DNA from: Allorhodopirellula solitaria
GTDB taxonomy: Bacteria; Planctomycetota; Planctomycetia; Pirellulales; Pirellulaceae
Assembly: GCF_007859855.1 (NCBI RefSeq)
Contig: NZ_SJPK01000001.1
Coordinates: 676,091 to 740,090 of the forward strand
Reading direction: 5' to 3'
Length of the DNA stretch: 64,000 nucleotides
Positions 28,964 to 37,430 of this stretch are shown here, piece after piece (within the stretch, counting starts at the first letter, position 1; each line of letters begins with the position of its first letter). The position numbers and the translations under genes are program-made. The notes under the pieces are model-generated. The model made no database searches and had not been told where the DNA came from. It was given only the letters and a program-made list of their open reading frames with translations.

Positions 28964-31459
28964 TCAGAACTCGAACTCCACCTTCCCCGCTGCGAGTTTG
29001 AGTTTCGCGTCAAACCGTTTACCTGCCTTGGATCGGAATCCTTTCAGCTTGGCGGTCTCGCCATCGCGCAAGAGTTTCCTGGCCATCGACGCGGTGATGC
29101 GTTTTCCCGCGATCGTTTTCCAAATCGTCAGCGAACATCCATCCCGCCACCGGCTGCAGCTATACGCTTTGGGCGTCTCGGTCACCGGGCTGCCGCATAG
29201 TGGGCAATCACCGAGGTCGCTGGAGGACTTCGCACCCGAGGCCGAGACCTTCCCGGCGTTTGATGCCTTGGCAGAGGATGGTTGGGCCCGATCGCGATTG
29301 GCGGGAGCTGACTTGCTACTCGCTTTCCGCTTCGCAGGCTTTTTCTTTCGAGCACCTCCCTGGGACTGCTCGTTGCCCTGCGGAACCGGGATCTCCATCA
29401 GCGTTCCCGACGTCGCCAGCCCCAACAGAAACGGCTGTTGAACGTTAACCTCGAGCGGATTCCTGGTTACCCCGAACTGCAACAGTTCCCGAATCTGCCG
29501 CATCGACAAATCTTGTCCTCGATAGCTTGGCTCGAGCACGAAATCGCAACCCGCCTTCCATCCCGAACAGCCAAAAGCCCGCTTGCCCGCAATGATCGGC
29601 TGGCCGCAGCGTGGACAGGGACCGTAGACCTCATGGTCGAGAGAGTCTGCGTCACTCGATTGGACGATCTCGCGGGTGTACTCAGCAATCTCCTGCATGA
29701 AGAGATCCGCTGACAATCGACCTGCTTCAATCTGTTTTAGCTTCGCTTCCCACTCGCCAGTCAGCTCGGGGGACGTCAGGTTGCGATCCCGGACGATGGC
29801 GACGAGGTAGCGACCGAGATCGGTGGCGAGAAGATTCTTCTTAGCACGCTCGATGTAGTTTCGGCGCAGTAGCGTCTCAATCGTCGCAGCCCGGGTTGCC
29901 GGTGTCCCCAGCCCTTTCTCCTTGAGCGCCTCCCGCAGTTCCTCTTCATCGACGAGTTTGCCCGCCGTATCCATCGCACCGAGCAGCGTGTTCTCAGTGA
30001 AATGCTTCGGCGGCGACGTCTCGCCCGCTTTCACAAACGGCTCGTGCGGTCCGCGCTCGCCTAGTTCGAATGCCGGCAGTGTTTGTTGCTCGCCCGATTC
30101 TTCGCGTTTCGGTTTTCGCGGGTACAACGCCGTCCATCCAGCCACCACCACACGCACTCCCCGCGCGCGAAACGGTACCTTTCCTGCAGCCGCATCGACG
30201 ACTGTTAACTCCTTCTCGCAATCGGGATAGAAGGCGGCGATGAAGCGCGTCACGATGGCCTCGTAGACCTTACCGGTGCGGTCGTGGAGGCTGCTCGGTG
30301 AGGCTCCGGTCGGAATGATGGCGTGGTGGTCGGCCACCTTGGCATCGTTGATGATCCTGCTCGAGAAACGCAGCGAGCTGAGATCGAGTCGCGAAATCTC
30401 CTGCGGCTTGAAATGGCTGAGTTTCTGAAAAACACCCGGGATGTCCTTCCGCATGTCGCGGGTCAGATACCGAGAGTCCGTCCGCGGATAAGTGATGCAC
30501 TTGGCTTCGTAGAGTGACTGGGCCGCTGCCAGTGTGTCGGCAGCGGAGATTCCATACCGACGGTTCATGTCCCGTTGCAGCTCGGTGAGATCATAGAGCT
30601 GAGGCGGCAGCGATTTCTCCGCTCGCCGGTTCACTTTCTTGATCTGCAGCGGATTCTTTTCAGCCTGCTTCATCAACGCGTCCGCTTCGCTCTGCTGCTG
30701 AAAACGGTCTCCCGTGAATCGGAAAATCGTTTCGCGATACTTGGTTGAGAGTTCGAAGAAGGGTTCCGGGCGGAAGGTCCGAATCTCATCATCGCGGCGG
30801 ACGATCATCGCCAGCACCGGGGTTTGCACACGCCCCAAACTCCACAGCAATCCCTGCTTGGTCTGCTTGCTGCCTTTGCGCGAAGGGGACGCGATGTCGC
30901 TGCCGCCCTTTGAGCGATAGCGAACGGTGTAGTTTCGCGTGGCGTTGAGCCCGACGACCCAGTCCGCTTGGCTACGGCATTTCGCTGCCGCGTAGAGATC
31001 GTCGTAATCGGCGAGCGGGCGGATGGAGCGGAATGCGGCGCCGATCGCACTCGGCGTGAGCGACGATAACCACAATCGCTGCGCCGGTTTGTCGCCGCAG
31101 CGCGCGAGCGTCAAGATGTAGCGGAAAATCAGCTCACCCTCGCGGCCGGCGTCGGTCGCGCAGATGATCGAGTCGGCTGCTCGGAAGAGCCGCTTGATGA
31201 TCGCAAACTGTTTTTTGGCCCCGTCATCGCCGCGGACGCGCAGCTCAAAGTTGTCAGGAATGAAGGGCAGTGAATCGAGCGTCCAGCGTTTCAGAGCCGG
31301 GTCGTAGTCACCCGGTTCGACCAGTTCGACCAAGTGCCCGAACGCCCACGTGACCTGGTATCCGCCGCCCTCGAGATACCCATCCCGCCGGCTCGAGGCC
31401 TTCAGGAACGACGCCAAATCCCGAGCCACGGACGGCTTTTCGGCAAGAATCACCTTCAC
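28964..31459 (-). CDS. topB: DNA topoisomerase III with two C-terminal zinc-ribbon modules
   Basis: 831 residues from the GTG at 31459, which has AAGGGA five bases upstream; the frame continues upstream but without family sequence. TOPRIM motifs: LAEKPSVARDLA at the N-terminus and ATDAGREGELIFRYIL. The active-site segment CITYPRTDSRYLT contains the nucleophilic Tyr. The end carries two cysteine modules: CPRCGQPIIAGKRAFGC and CPLCGSPVTETPKAYSC, each followed by a WxxGC motif, with a low-complexity Lys/Ser linker between them. Type IA enzymes of this group decatenate and relax negatively supercoiled DNA. Standard bacterial TopB is about 650 residues, so the tail is an extension. It converges on the sigma gene with only 80 bp between stops. 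Confidence 0.93.
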   Translation of the reverse strand: MKVILAEKPSVARDLASFLKASSRRDGYLEGGGYQVTWAFGHLVELVEPGDYDPALKRWTLDSLPFIPDNFELRVRGDDGAKKQFAIIKRLFRAADSIICATDAGREGELIFRYILTLARCGDKPAQRLWLSSLTPSAIGAAFRSIRPLADYDDLYAAAKCRSQADWVVGLNATRNYTVRYRSKGGSDIASPSRKGSKQTKQGLLWSLGRVQTPVLAMIVRRDDEIRTFRPEPFFELSTKYRETIFRFTGDRFQQQSEADALMKQAEKNPLQIKKVNRRAEKSLPPQLYDLTELQRDMNRRYGISAADTLAAAQSLYEAKCITYPRTDSRYLTRDMRKDIPGVFQKLSHFKPQEISRLDLSSLRFSSRIINDAKVADHHAIIPTGASPSSLHDRTGKVYEAIVTRFIAAFYPDCEKELTVVDAAAGKVPFRARGVRVVVAGWTALYPRKPKREESGEQQTLPAFELGERGPHEPFVKAGETSPPKHFTENTLLGAMDTAGKLVDEEELREALKEKGLGTPATRAATIETLLRRNYIERAKKNLLATDLGRYLVAIVRDRNLTSPELTGEWEAKLKQIEAGRLSADLFMQEIAEYTREIVQSSDADSLDHEVYGPCPRCGQPIIAGKRAFGCSGWKAGCDFVLEPSYRGQDLSMRQIRELLQFGVTRNPLEVNVQQPFLLGLATSGTLMEIPVPQGNEQSQGGARKKKPAKRKASSKSAPANRDRAQPSSAKASNAGKVSASGAKSSSDLGDCPLCGSPVTETPKAYSCSRWRDGCSLTIWKTIAGKRITASMARKLLRDGETAKLKGFRSKAGKRFDAKLKLAAGKVEFEF

Positions 31460-31701
31460 AACAATCCCTTTGCATTCACTTCCCGCACCAACGCCCAATC
31501 CGAAAAAGGGTCCGCCTACGGTGTTCACAGCGACCAGCGAGCGCAGGCGAGACCGCCGAGCGTACCAGATCGCAGTGGAGGAAATCTCTAAGAAGCCGCG
31601 AAATTGAGCCCAGTGGACTTGTCGAACCCAGTCATTATCGCCATGATACCCGTCTGGCAGCGATGACGTCACCGAGATCGTTCATCCCGCCAATTCCACA
31701 T

Positions 31702-31775
31702 GCACCCGTGGCGCAACTGGATAGCGCATCGGTCTTCGGAACCGAGGGTTGGGGGTTCGAATCCCTCCGGGTGTA
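31702..31775 (+). tRNA. tRNA-Arg, anticodon TCG
   Basis: 74 nt folding into a full cloverleaf: acceptor GCACCCG with CGGGTGT (one G-U), D arm GCGC...GCGC, anticodon stem TCGGT/ACCGA with loop CTTCGGA (anticodon TCG, reads CGA), variable loop, T arm GGGGG/CCCTC with loop TTCGAAT. CCA is not encoded. The 3' 43 nt are repeated at 34699-34741, so a mobile element integrated here and rebuilt the gene's 3' end. The usual downstream terminator now lies beyond that second copy. Confidence 0.95.
31733..31775 (+). other. Left attachment site, 43-bp core (within tRNA-Arg)
   Basis: Identical for 43 bases to 34699-34741. It runs from the anticodon stem through the discriminator base of the tRNA, the usual target for tyrosine recombinases. 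Confidence 0.85.
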
Positions 31776-31894
31776 TTGAAGAAAAACATCGTGATTTGCG
31801 GGTTCAAACCCCTACCGGCAGGCGTCTGCCGAGCACACTTTTAAGCCGAGCCAAACGGGAACTTTCCCGCTTGGCGATTTGGAAAGTTGCTCAG

Positions 31895-32089
31895 ATGCCG
31901 AAACTCACGAACGCGATCCCGAAATATCGCAAGCACTCTTCTGGAGCCGCGCGGGTCACCATCAATGGCCGCGACTATTTGCTTGGCCCCTGGCGATCAA
32001 AGACATCCATCGGTGAATACGATCGGATAATTGCCGAGGTTCTAGCTCGTGGTGTGCCAGGATCAAGAATTAGGGTTGGTCTGACTTGA
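31895..32089 (+). pseudogene. Tyrosine integrase, N-terminal fragment
   Basis: An ATG at 31895 starts MPKLTNAIPKYRKHSSGAA..., then GRDYLLGPWRSKTSIGEYDRIIAEVLARG. I recognise this as the arm-binding N-terminus of planctomycete-type site-specific integrases that read 'GRDFYLGPHGTKASKLEYDRLIAEWLANG'. Family similarity ends at about residue 53, where IS630 sequence begins, and the frame stops 65 codons from the start. The catalytic C-terminal domain is absent from the island. Its place just inside the tRNA-side attachment site is standard for an integrase gene. Confidence 0.7.
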
Positions 32090-32846
32090 GAAAACCGCGA
32101 TGCTCTTGGCAGCACGGAGGGTTTCCCCGTGCACAAGAAGTATATCGTTCGGTTGAACGAAGATGAACGTCGCCAGCTTGAAGCGGTCATTAAAAAGCTC
32201 AGCGGTTCGAGCCAGAAGGTGCGCCGGGCTCACATCTTGCTTAAAGCGGATGCCGATGGACCCGCTTGGACCGATGCATCGATCGCCGATGTATTTTGCA
32301 GTCGCACCAAGGCGGTCGAAAACATCCGACAACGGTTTGTCGAATTCGGGTTCGATCAGACTCTCGATGGGAAGAAGCGTGCCGAACCGGCGGTTCCCAA
32401 ATGCCTCACCGGCGAGGAAGAAGCAAGGATCATTGCGACACGACTCGGTGAGCCGCCGGAGGGTTGTGCGAATTGGTCGCTTCGGTTGCTCGCCGAGAAG
32501 GTCGTCACGCTGGGGATCTTTGCGACAATCTCAACACGCACACACGCGGCGCGTTTTACGAAGTGTTCGAGGCTCCGCGAGCTCGATCGTTGCTTAAGAT
32601 CAACTGGTGCTACACGCCCAAGCATGGCAGTTGGCTGAACATCGCCGAGAATGAGCTCAGCAGCATCACCCGCCAGTGCGTTGCCGGTCGTCGTATCGGA
32701 TCGATCGAGAAGTTGGCCAGGGAGATCAAAGCTTGGTCGACCGACATCAACAACAAACAAAGGTGTGTCGACTGGCAAATGAAAATTGACGACGCGCGTT
32801 TCAAACTGAAATCCGCCTACCCTAAGCTTAGGCTCTGACGGACCAC
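32049..32846 (+). mobile_element. IS630-family insertion sequence, internally deleted
   Basis: The transposase remnant is enclosed by imperfect terminal repeats: GTGGTGTGCCAG at the left (from 32049) and, on the opposite strand at the right, GTGGTCCGTCAG (ending 32846). Nine of the first twelve bases agree. The ends are my estimate. The element cuts the integrase gene and is about 0.8 kb, against roughly 1.1-1.2 kb expected, in line with the missing middle of the transposase. Confidence 0.6.
32129..32838 (+). pseudogene. IS630 transposase with internal deletion and frame change
   Basis: The first part, from GTG 32129 to about 32519, gives the N-terminal helix-turn-helix region (LNEDERRQLEAVIKKLSGSS, KTAV-type ENIRQRFVEFGFDQTL, PPEGCANWSLRLLAEKV). 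The second part is in another frame to 32838 and gives the C-terminal DDE region (CDNLNTHTRGAFYEVFEA, INWCYTPKHGSWLNIAENEL). Between them the first catalytic Asp region and about 130-150 residues are missing, and the frame shifts by one base at the junction near 32519. It cannot make an active transposase. Confidence 0.85.
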
Positions 32847-32855
32847 TAGCAGGAG

Positions 32856-32947
32856 GAATGCCGGTTGATGCGATTAAACTGTCCCGCGAATTTTCTTGGC
32901 GTCAGTCGGGCGTCCCAAAGATCGAAAACCTAGGAAAACCGGCATTC
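32856..32947. repeat. 92-bp element with 11-bp perfect inverted ends
   Basis: GAATGCCGGTT (32856-32866) and AACCGGCATTC (32937-32947) are exact inverted repeats 70 bp apart, just after the IS630. It has the size and form of a MITE-like fragment or of the ends of a deleted insertion sequence. From 32948 to 33119 I see no gene. Confidence 0.5.
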
Positions 32948-33119
32948 TGAGCCTTACCAGGGAACAGAAGTGACAGAAATTTCCAAAACCCAGTTGATTT
33001 TTGACGGGCAAGTGACGATACTAGTTAGTGGAATTGACTCGGCAGCCGAACAGTCACCCTAAGGTGTGCGTGTCCGAAAAGGACTAGGCGTCGGGTTTTT
33101 TTATGCGCCGAACCTGGCC

Positions 33120-33764
33120 TCAGGGGGACGGCGGGTCTGGCCATACCCGAATCTGCATTTCGTTGTGCCTGATCAGTTCATGGTACCGCCGTTTGTCGCG
33201 GCGGTTGCTAGCATAGCACCGGGCAACCGCACCACAGATCATGTCTGCCAACTGGATCAGATTGTTGGTGTGGGAATTCTCTTGCTTGATTTTCTTGATG
33301 GCGTTTGGCCCGCCTGCCGTGACTCCATGCTGCTGAAGATATTTCTTCAATTGGTTGCAGAACGTTCGGTTGCCGCATTTGTCGAGCACGATTGTCGCGT
33401 CTGTCAGATGCGGGGCCAAGTTCTCCAGAAGTAGCCGAGTCGGATACTTGTAGCAAGAAGCTTTGTCGCGAAAACCCGGTCCAGTGACATTGCGCTTGTT
33501 CAGAACAAATGCGGAGTAAACAAACTCCACGCCGGCGATCGCCTCGAAAAACCTTACTCGAATCCCATCATCAACTTTCGCGAAATGGAACTCTCCGCGA
33601 TTCCTGGTGATATTCAGTTCCCGGCGTAGGTCACTGATGATTTCATCACAGCGATTCGCTTCGTTGCGGTCTCGAAAGAATACTGCGGCGACAATGAAGT
33701 GATCCGACGATCCCTGACCGAACTTCATCCCGGTGTCGCCGGATTCATCAAAAAACAAAAGCAA
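33120..33764 (-). CDS. DUF3800-family protein
   Basis: 214 residues from the start at 33764. The N-terminus MLLFFDESGDTGMKFGQG is the family hallmark (acidic DESGD). Further conserved parts are FIVAAVFFRD, a central ATIVLDKCGN, and a C-terminal HTNNLIQLADMICGAVARCY, where QLADMICGAV is typical. The fold is related to RNase H-type nucleases, and these genes are common on mobile elements and near defence genes. Their role is not settled. It is the only intact gene I can support in the tRNA island and is the likely cargo. Confidence 0.8.
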   Translation of the reverse strand: MLLFFDESGDTGMKFGQGSSDHFIVAAVFFRDRNEANRCDEIISDLRRELNITRNRGEFHFAKVDDGIRVRFFEAIAGVEFVYSAFVLNKRNVTGPGFRDKASCYKYPTRLLLENLAPHLTDATIVLDKCGNRTFCNQLKKYLQQHGVTAGGPNAIKKIKQENSHTNNLIQLADMICGAVARCYASNRRDKRRYHELIRHNEMQIRVWPDPPSP

Positions 33765-34009
33765 GCCGCATTCCTAAACCGCGTTGTTGGATCACATGGG
33801 TTAAATCTACTGACAGCCCTTGCCCGATGCACCCCCTCCATTTCGCTCTTCTCGCGACTCTTGACTGGAAGTTGGCGCTGCGCTCCCCATCTCGTTCTGT
33901 TGAAAATTTGCTTAGACGCTGAAAGCGGTATAGACTCTCCCGTCGCGGGACTCGCCGCACACAGCGAGGAGTGATCAAACGTGCCCACGTCCCAAGCAAC
34001 CGTGCGAGC

Positions 34010-34258
34010 ATGAGCCGACATAGACGCAGGCGCAGGAAACTCACCAAAAGCGATCGCAATCCCTCCATGGAAGCGATGCGAGCGGCGATCGCAGGAAAGC
34101 TGGACATCGAACCCAGTCAATTGCGAGATGGCCCGCTCCGGGGGCGGAAAGCCGGACCGGATGAACACCAATGGCGATCACTGACAGCGCGGTTGGCTGG
34201 TTTTGAACTCATTAAGGAACCGGTTGTCTTGGTCAGGACGCGGCGGCGGCTCACGTAA
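34010..34258 (+). CDS. Possible small basic protein, unrecognised
   Basis: 82 residues from the ATG at 34010: a highly basic start (MSRHRRRRRKLTKSD) followed by a more ordinary sequence (MEAMRAAIAGKLDIEPSQLRD, WRSLTARLAGFELIKEPVV). It does not match a family that I know. The frame lies in an otherwise gene-poor part of the island (33765-34698) and no clear ribosome site precedes it. Confidence 0.3.
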   Translation: MSRHRRRRRKLTKSDRNPSMEAMRAAIAGKLDIEPSQLRDGPLRGRKAGPDEHQWRSLTARLAGFELIKEPVVLVRTRRRLT

Positions 34259-34698
34259 TGTTGGGTAGCCGCGATTTGGATCGGACGGTTGCAGCCGAAG
34301 CGGTGGCTGGGGCGATTGTAACCAATCATCACAACCAGCAATCACGATAACCAGCAAGACGCCAGCAACATGGTGTTTTTTCAATGGTGCACTTACGAAA
34401 AATCAGATGGAACACGAGTGTGATCAGATCCCAGATCAGGCAACAGGGATCAGAGGGCGTTTGACGGCGGGTCACAGCGAGGCGATCACTCGACCGACTG
34501 AATAGCGGACCGGTCACCCCCCGGTGCAACGGCTGTTGAATTTTAGCTCTCGCCCAAACGGGAATCTTCCAGTTTGCGAAATCCCGAAAGCATCGCATTC
34601 TACCACGCCAAACCGCAAGCGATTGCAACCAGCTAATTTTGCCGATATAGTGCGTGAAACCATTGGAAAAGTGTGTTTTGCGGGTGGCCCAAGGCCTA

Positions 34699-34741
34699 TC
34701 TTCGGAACCGAGGGTTGGGGGTTCGAATCCCTCCGGGTGTA
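34699..34741 (+). other. Right attachment site: duplicated 3' part of tRNA-Arg
   Basis: 43 bases identical to the 3' part of the tRNA gene at 31733-31775. The 5' half of a tRNA is absent here, so it is not a functional tRNA. Reverse-strand translation of this tRNA copy gives the peptide GFEPPTLGSEDR, well known as a false protein. Confidence 0.85.
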
Positions 34742-34769
34742 CTCGACTTACGTCGATTCCTCTTTTGAG

Positions 34770-34800
34770 GTGTACCCAGAATTTTTGGGTACACTTCTTT
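34770..34800 (+). terminator. Intrinsic terminator, probably the original tRNA-Arg terminator
   Basis: GTGTACCCA (34770-34778) pairs perfectly with TGGGTACAC (34786-34794) across a 7-nt loop, followed by TTCTTTT. It lies 28 bp after the duplicated tRNA end, where the terminator of the uninterrupted tRNA gene would be. Confidence 0.75.
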
Positions 34801-34901
34801 TCTGCCTGAGCAGTTTCGCGACTCTTGGTTGCCAGTCTGGAGTCAGTCGCCAGCCGACCCAAAGGTTTACGCCTGAGTCTCGCTTGCCGACAGTTTGAAG
34901 T

Positions 34902-35337
34902 GCGGATAGGTTACGCGGTGATCCGCAGCGGCGCGGTGGTCTACTACCACAGTATCTTCGACGTAGTGCGAGACTTCTTGCACGACGAAGCGATGGGCGG
35001 CGAGGAGAAAGTGCTGACGCGTTATCTCAAACCGGACCTGCTAATCATCGACGACATGCGCATGAAGCATCTTCCCAAGCGTTCGGGAGAATACTTGTTC
35101 GAGATCAGCATGCGTCGCCACGAGGTTCGCAGCACGATGATGACGACGAACCGTCCGCTGGAGGACTGGGGCAAGCTGATTGGTGACGTGCCGAGCGCCA
35201 GTGCGATCCTGGATCGATTCTTGCAGTCGGCTGAGATCATGAAGATTGCCGGTCGCAGCTACCGTCTGAAAAATGCCGATGATAATTCAAAAGGGGCCAA
35301 AACGCCCCCCGGCACCGATGCCGAAGAAACACCGTAG
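34902..35337 (+). pseudogene. IS21-type IstB ATPase, 3' fragment
   Basis: The frame gives IGYAVIRSGAVVYYHSIFDV, then YLKPDLLIIDDMRMKHLPKR, SGEYLFEISMRRHEVRSTMM, TTNRPLEDWGKLIGDVPSAS and AILDRFLQSAE, which is the C-terminal two thirds of an IS21 helper ATPase (Walker B LLIIDD; family text DDMGMK). The homology begins just past where the Walker A (GVGKSHLA) should be. The upstream codons of the open frame are unrelated, and no istA gene is present. It is a remnant adjacent to the island. Confidence 0.8.
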
Positions 35338-35374
35338 ATCAGGCGAAACCGCCTGATTTCAAACCACCAACTTC

Positions 35375-35408
35375 AAAAGGGACCAGGCGCCCACAGGTGG
35401 TCCCTTTT
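35375..35408. terminator. Bidirectional hairpin after the IstB remnant
   Basis: AAAAGGGACCA (35375-35385) and TGGTCCCTTTT (35398-35408) form a perfect 11-bp stem with a 12-nt loop, A-rich on one side and T-rich on the other. A second hairpin, ATCAGGCG/CGCCTGAT (35338-35357), touches the stop codon. Both presumably belong to the old IS21 end. Confidence 0.6.
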
Positions 35409-35486
35409 CAAGCGCCCCGTGACAGTTGAACGCGAAGACGGGCAATACTTAATTCGTCTCGCGGACCGCCCACGCAAGCCTGGCTC

Positions 35487-36434
35487 TCAAGTTTCAAAGT
35501 ACTGGTTTTCGCAGGCGGAATTCGTGCGGCTGGTGCCGCTATCGAAAGCAGACGATGAATCCAGCACAAAGTAAAGTGCGATTGCAATGGCAGCGAGTAG
35601 TAGCTTCACAAAGCTGAAGGCAAGACCGACTAAAATCCCCGACGGAGCCAGCGTGGTCGTGGCCGTGACCACTAGAGCGTACATCCAATCCAAAGTGACT
35701 TCGAAGACTCCAATTCCTCCGGGTGAAATGGGCACCGCGGCGACTAGCAACGCGATTGGAACCAGAATGAAATGATCAAGAATGGATGGCAGAGCTTCAG
35801 TTCGGTGAACGCCAATTGCAATCCAGTAGACGCTTGCGACAATCAGCGACTGAGAAAGCAGGCTGAGTGCCAAGGCACGGACGCGACATAGGAAGATAAT
35901 GGGGCTGCCGATCACCACCCCGACGATTGCCAGCCATCCAAATACGAGCAATTCGGAGTGCAACCTACCGCTGAAGAAGACTTCCTTGCTAGCGAACCAA
36001 ATTCCGACCAAAACGCAGAGCGAATAGAGGCCGACGAGGCGGTCCATCGCGGTCGCAATAAAGATGGGCTTTGCTTGCCCACGAAGCGTCTTTGCCAAAA
36101 AGGTGGCTTTCAAGACGTCCCCGCCGAGAGTTCCAATTGAAAAGAAGGCACTGGCATATCCGAGGCATCCAAATCGCATTGCCGATCTAAATCCGATCAA
36201 GACGCCGGCATTCTTGAGTAGCCCTTTCCAGCGAACGATGTTGATCGTAAGTGCCGTACCCATCAAAAGGGCCGGCGCAATGAACAGGCCGATGCTGAAA
36301 CGATCGCGGAAGAGCATCCACTGCTCGGGCGTGACGCTGCGGACGAGCCATACCAACAAGGCACAGGCGACGAAGTATCGGCCCGGTCCTAGTATTGTTC
36401 GAACCGCAGTGCGAAGGTGCTTGAATCGCCACAC
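35487..36434 (-). CDS. Lysylphosphatidylglycerol-synthetase-like (UPF0104/AglD) membrane protein
   Basis: 315 residues from a GTG. About eight hydrophobic segments are visible. Family landmarks are NIVRWKGLLKNAG, SIGTLGGDVLKATFLAK (the GGDxxK motif), AMDRLVGLYSL and PISPGGIGVFEVTL (the PGGIG-E motif). Such proteins are thought to move lipid-linked molecules across the membrane or belong to lipid/glycan export. The gene follows the sulfotransferase gene by 6 bp and is the last of the leftward operon starting at 43.7 kb. Confidence 0.82.
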   Translation of the reverse strand: MWRFKHLRTAVRTILGPGRYFVACALLVWLVRSVTPEQWMLFRDRFSIGLFIAPALLMGTALTINIVRWKGLLKNAGVLIGFRSAMRFGCLGYASAFFSIGTLGGDVLKATFLAKTLRGQAKPIFIATAMDRLVGLYSLCVLVGIWFASKEVFFSGRLHSELLVFGWLAIVGVVIGSPIIFLCRVRALALSLLSQSLIVASVYWIAIGVHRTEALPSILDHFILVPIALLVAAVPISPGGIGVFEVTLDWMYALVVTATTTLAPSGILVGLAFSFVKLLLAAIAIALYFVLDSSSAFDSGTSRTNSACENQYFET

Positions 36435-36440
36435 TGCGGT

Positions 36441-37430
36441 TCAGTCCCCGTATCCGTATCGCTGCTGCATGGCCCCGCACACAACGTTGATGATAGATCG
36501 CTCCCAGCGTGAAAGATTCTTCCGCCATCGATCGTCGCCGGTGACTTTTAGAGGACCGCTTTTAAAGCGGCATGGGTTCCCCGAGACACTGTGATCTTTC
36601 GAAGCGATTTCAGGTTTGCGGACGGGATCGGCAACGCCGATCCACTGGAGCAATTGCTCATGGTGCTTGGTAGGGTCCGTGATCAAATCTTCATAGCGGA
36701 GGACGCGATAAGTTTCGCTGCTGGACAAGCATAAGTTTTCGATCAGTGAGTTGAACGCTCGCCACGCAATCGCGGTTTGAACGGGACCGTATCGCGGCAT
36801 ATCCTCATCCTTCCAGTGAATCTCGGGGCGTCGTTTACTCGTTCTCCATGAATAGACCACAGCGCGGCAGTCACGGATCAGATGAATCACTTGCAGAGGA
36901 ACGCCACCCTGTATCAGAGCCCCCATGTCCGTCGGATACTTCGAACTGTCAACGATGGTTTGACAACCGGACACGCGGGCGATGGATTTGAGCAATTCGC
37001 TGTAGGTCCGACAATACCGATCAACGGAATCAGCCCGAAAAGCTGCACCAACTTTTAGCCTGGGAAGGTTGCGAAAGGAGCTAATTCCTTCGCCGATTCG
37101 GGCTGCCTCGGCAACCTTTGCATCGCAATCGTCACCGAAACAATCCTTCACCACCGCCCGCCAGAACTCGCAGCACAGGAACGGTTGTCCGCAGCTACAC
37201 AATTGGTTTTGCTGAAATCCACGCTTCCAAATATGCGTCAACTCGCCTGCGAAGAAAACGCTCGGATCGCTCGAAAGCAGCATGCCTAACAAGGTCGAAC
37301 CATTGCGGCCCGTTCCAGCAATGTAGACGCAGTGGGCAACGTCCGTCGAAGAAGTCTTCTCAAGACTCGAAGTTGGGCAGAATTGATTCACTGAAGTTCG
37401 GCCAGTGGGTCGGTCCAAAGTCTCGCCCAC
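36441..37430 (-). CDS. Sulfotransferase family protein
   Basis: 329 residues from GTG at 37430, overlapping the end of the WD40 gene by 43 bp. The 5'-phosphosulfate loop of PAPS-binding is IAGTGRNGSTLLGMLL, and the 3'-phosphate contact is in VIHLIRDCRAVVYSW. DSSKYPTDMGAL and RVLRYEDLITDP also fit. It should transfer sulfate from PAPS to a glycan, lipid or peptide. Four extra cysteines sit in a CSCGQPFLCC segment. The surrounding membrane and glycosyltransferase genes suggest a cell-surface acceptor, but a peptide acceptor cannot be excluded. Confidence 0.85.
   Translation of the reverse strand: MGETLDRPTGRTSVNQFCPTSSLEKTSSTDVAHCVYIAGTGRNGSTLLGMLLSSDPSVFFAGELTHIWKRGFQQNQLCSCGQPFLCCEFWRAVVKDCFGDDCDAKVAEAARIGEGISSFRNLPRLKVGAAFRADSVDRYCRTYSELLKSIARVSGCQTIVDSSKYPTDMGALIQGGVPLQVIHLIRDCRAVVYSWRTSKRRPEIHWKDEDMPRYGPVQTAIAWRAFNSLIENLCLSSSETYRVLRYEDLITDPTKHHEQLLQWIGVADPVRKPEIASKDHSVSGNPCRFKSGPLKVTGDDRWRKNLSRWERSIINVVCGAMQQRYGYGD

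Larger units (their letters stand above)
31733..34741. mobile_element. Decayed integrative element in the tRNA-Arg gene, about 3.0 kb
   Basis: A perfect 43-bp direct repeat of the tRNA 3' part bounds 31733-34741 (repeat start to repeat start 2966 bp). Inside, next to the intact tRNA, is the N-terminus of a planctomycete tyrosine integrase, broken by an IS630. Then come an 11-bp inverted-repeat element, a DUF3800 gene and about 0.9 kb with little coding potential. No replication or transfer genes are seen, so the island is a relic or a very small cargo element. A motif GCC(C)AAACGGGAA...AAAG occurs near both ends (31850-31887 and 34549-34588). Confidence 0.85.

Noticed and set aside
34329-34862. 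Minus-strand open frame of 177 residues over the duplicated tRNA end
   Set aside because: It contains GFEPPTLGSEDR, the false peptide produced by reading a tRNA backwards. No family match and no start signal.
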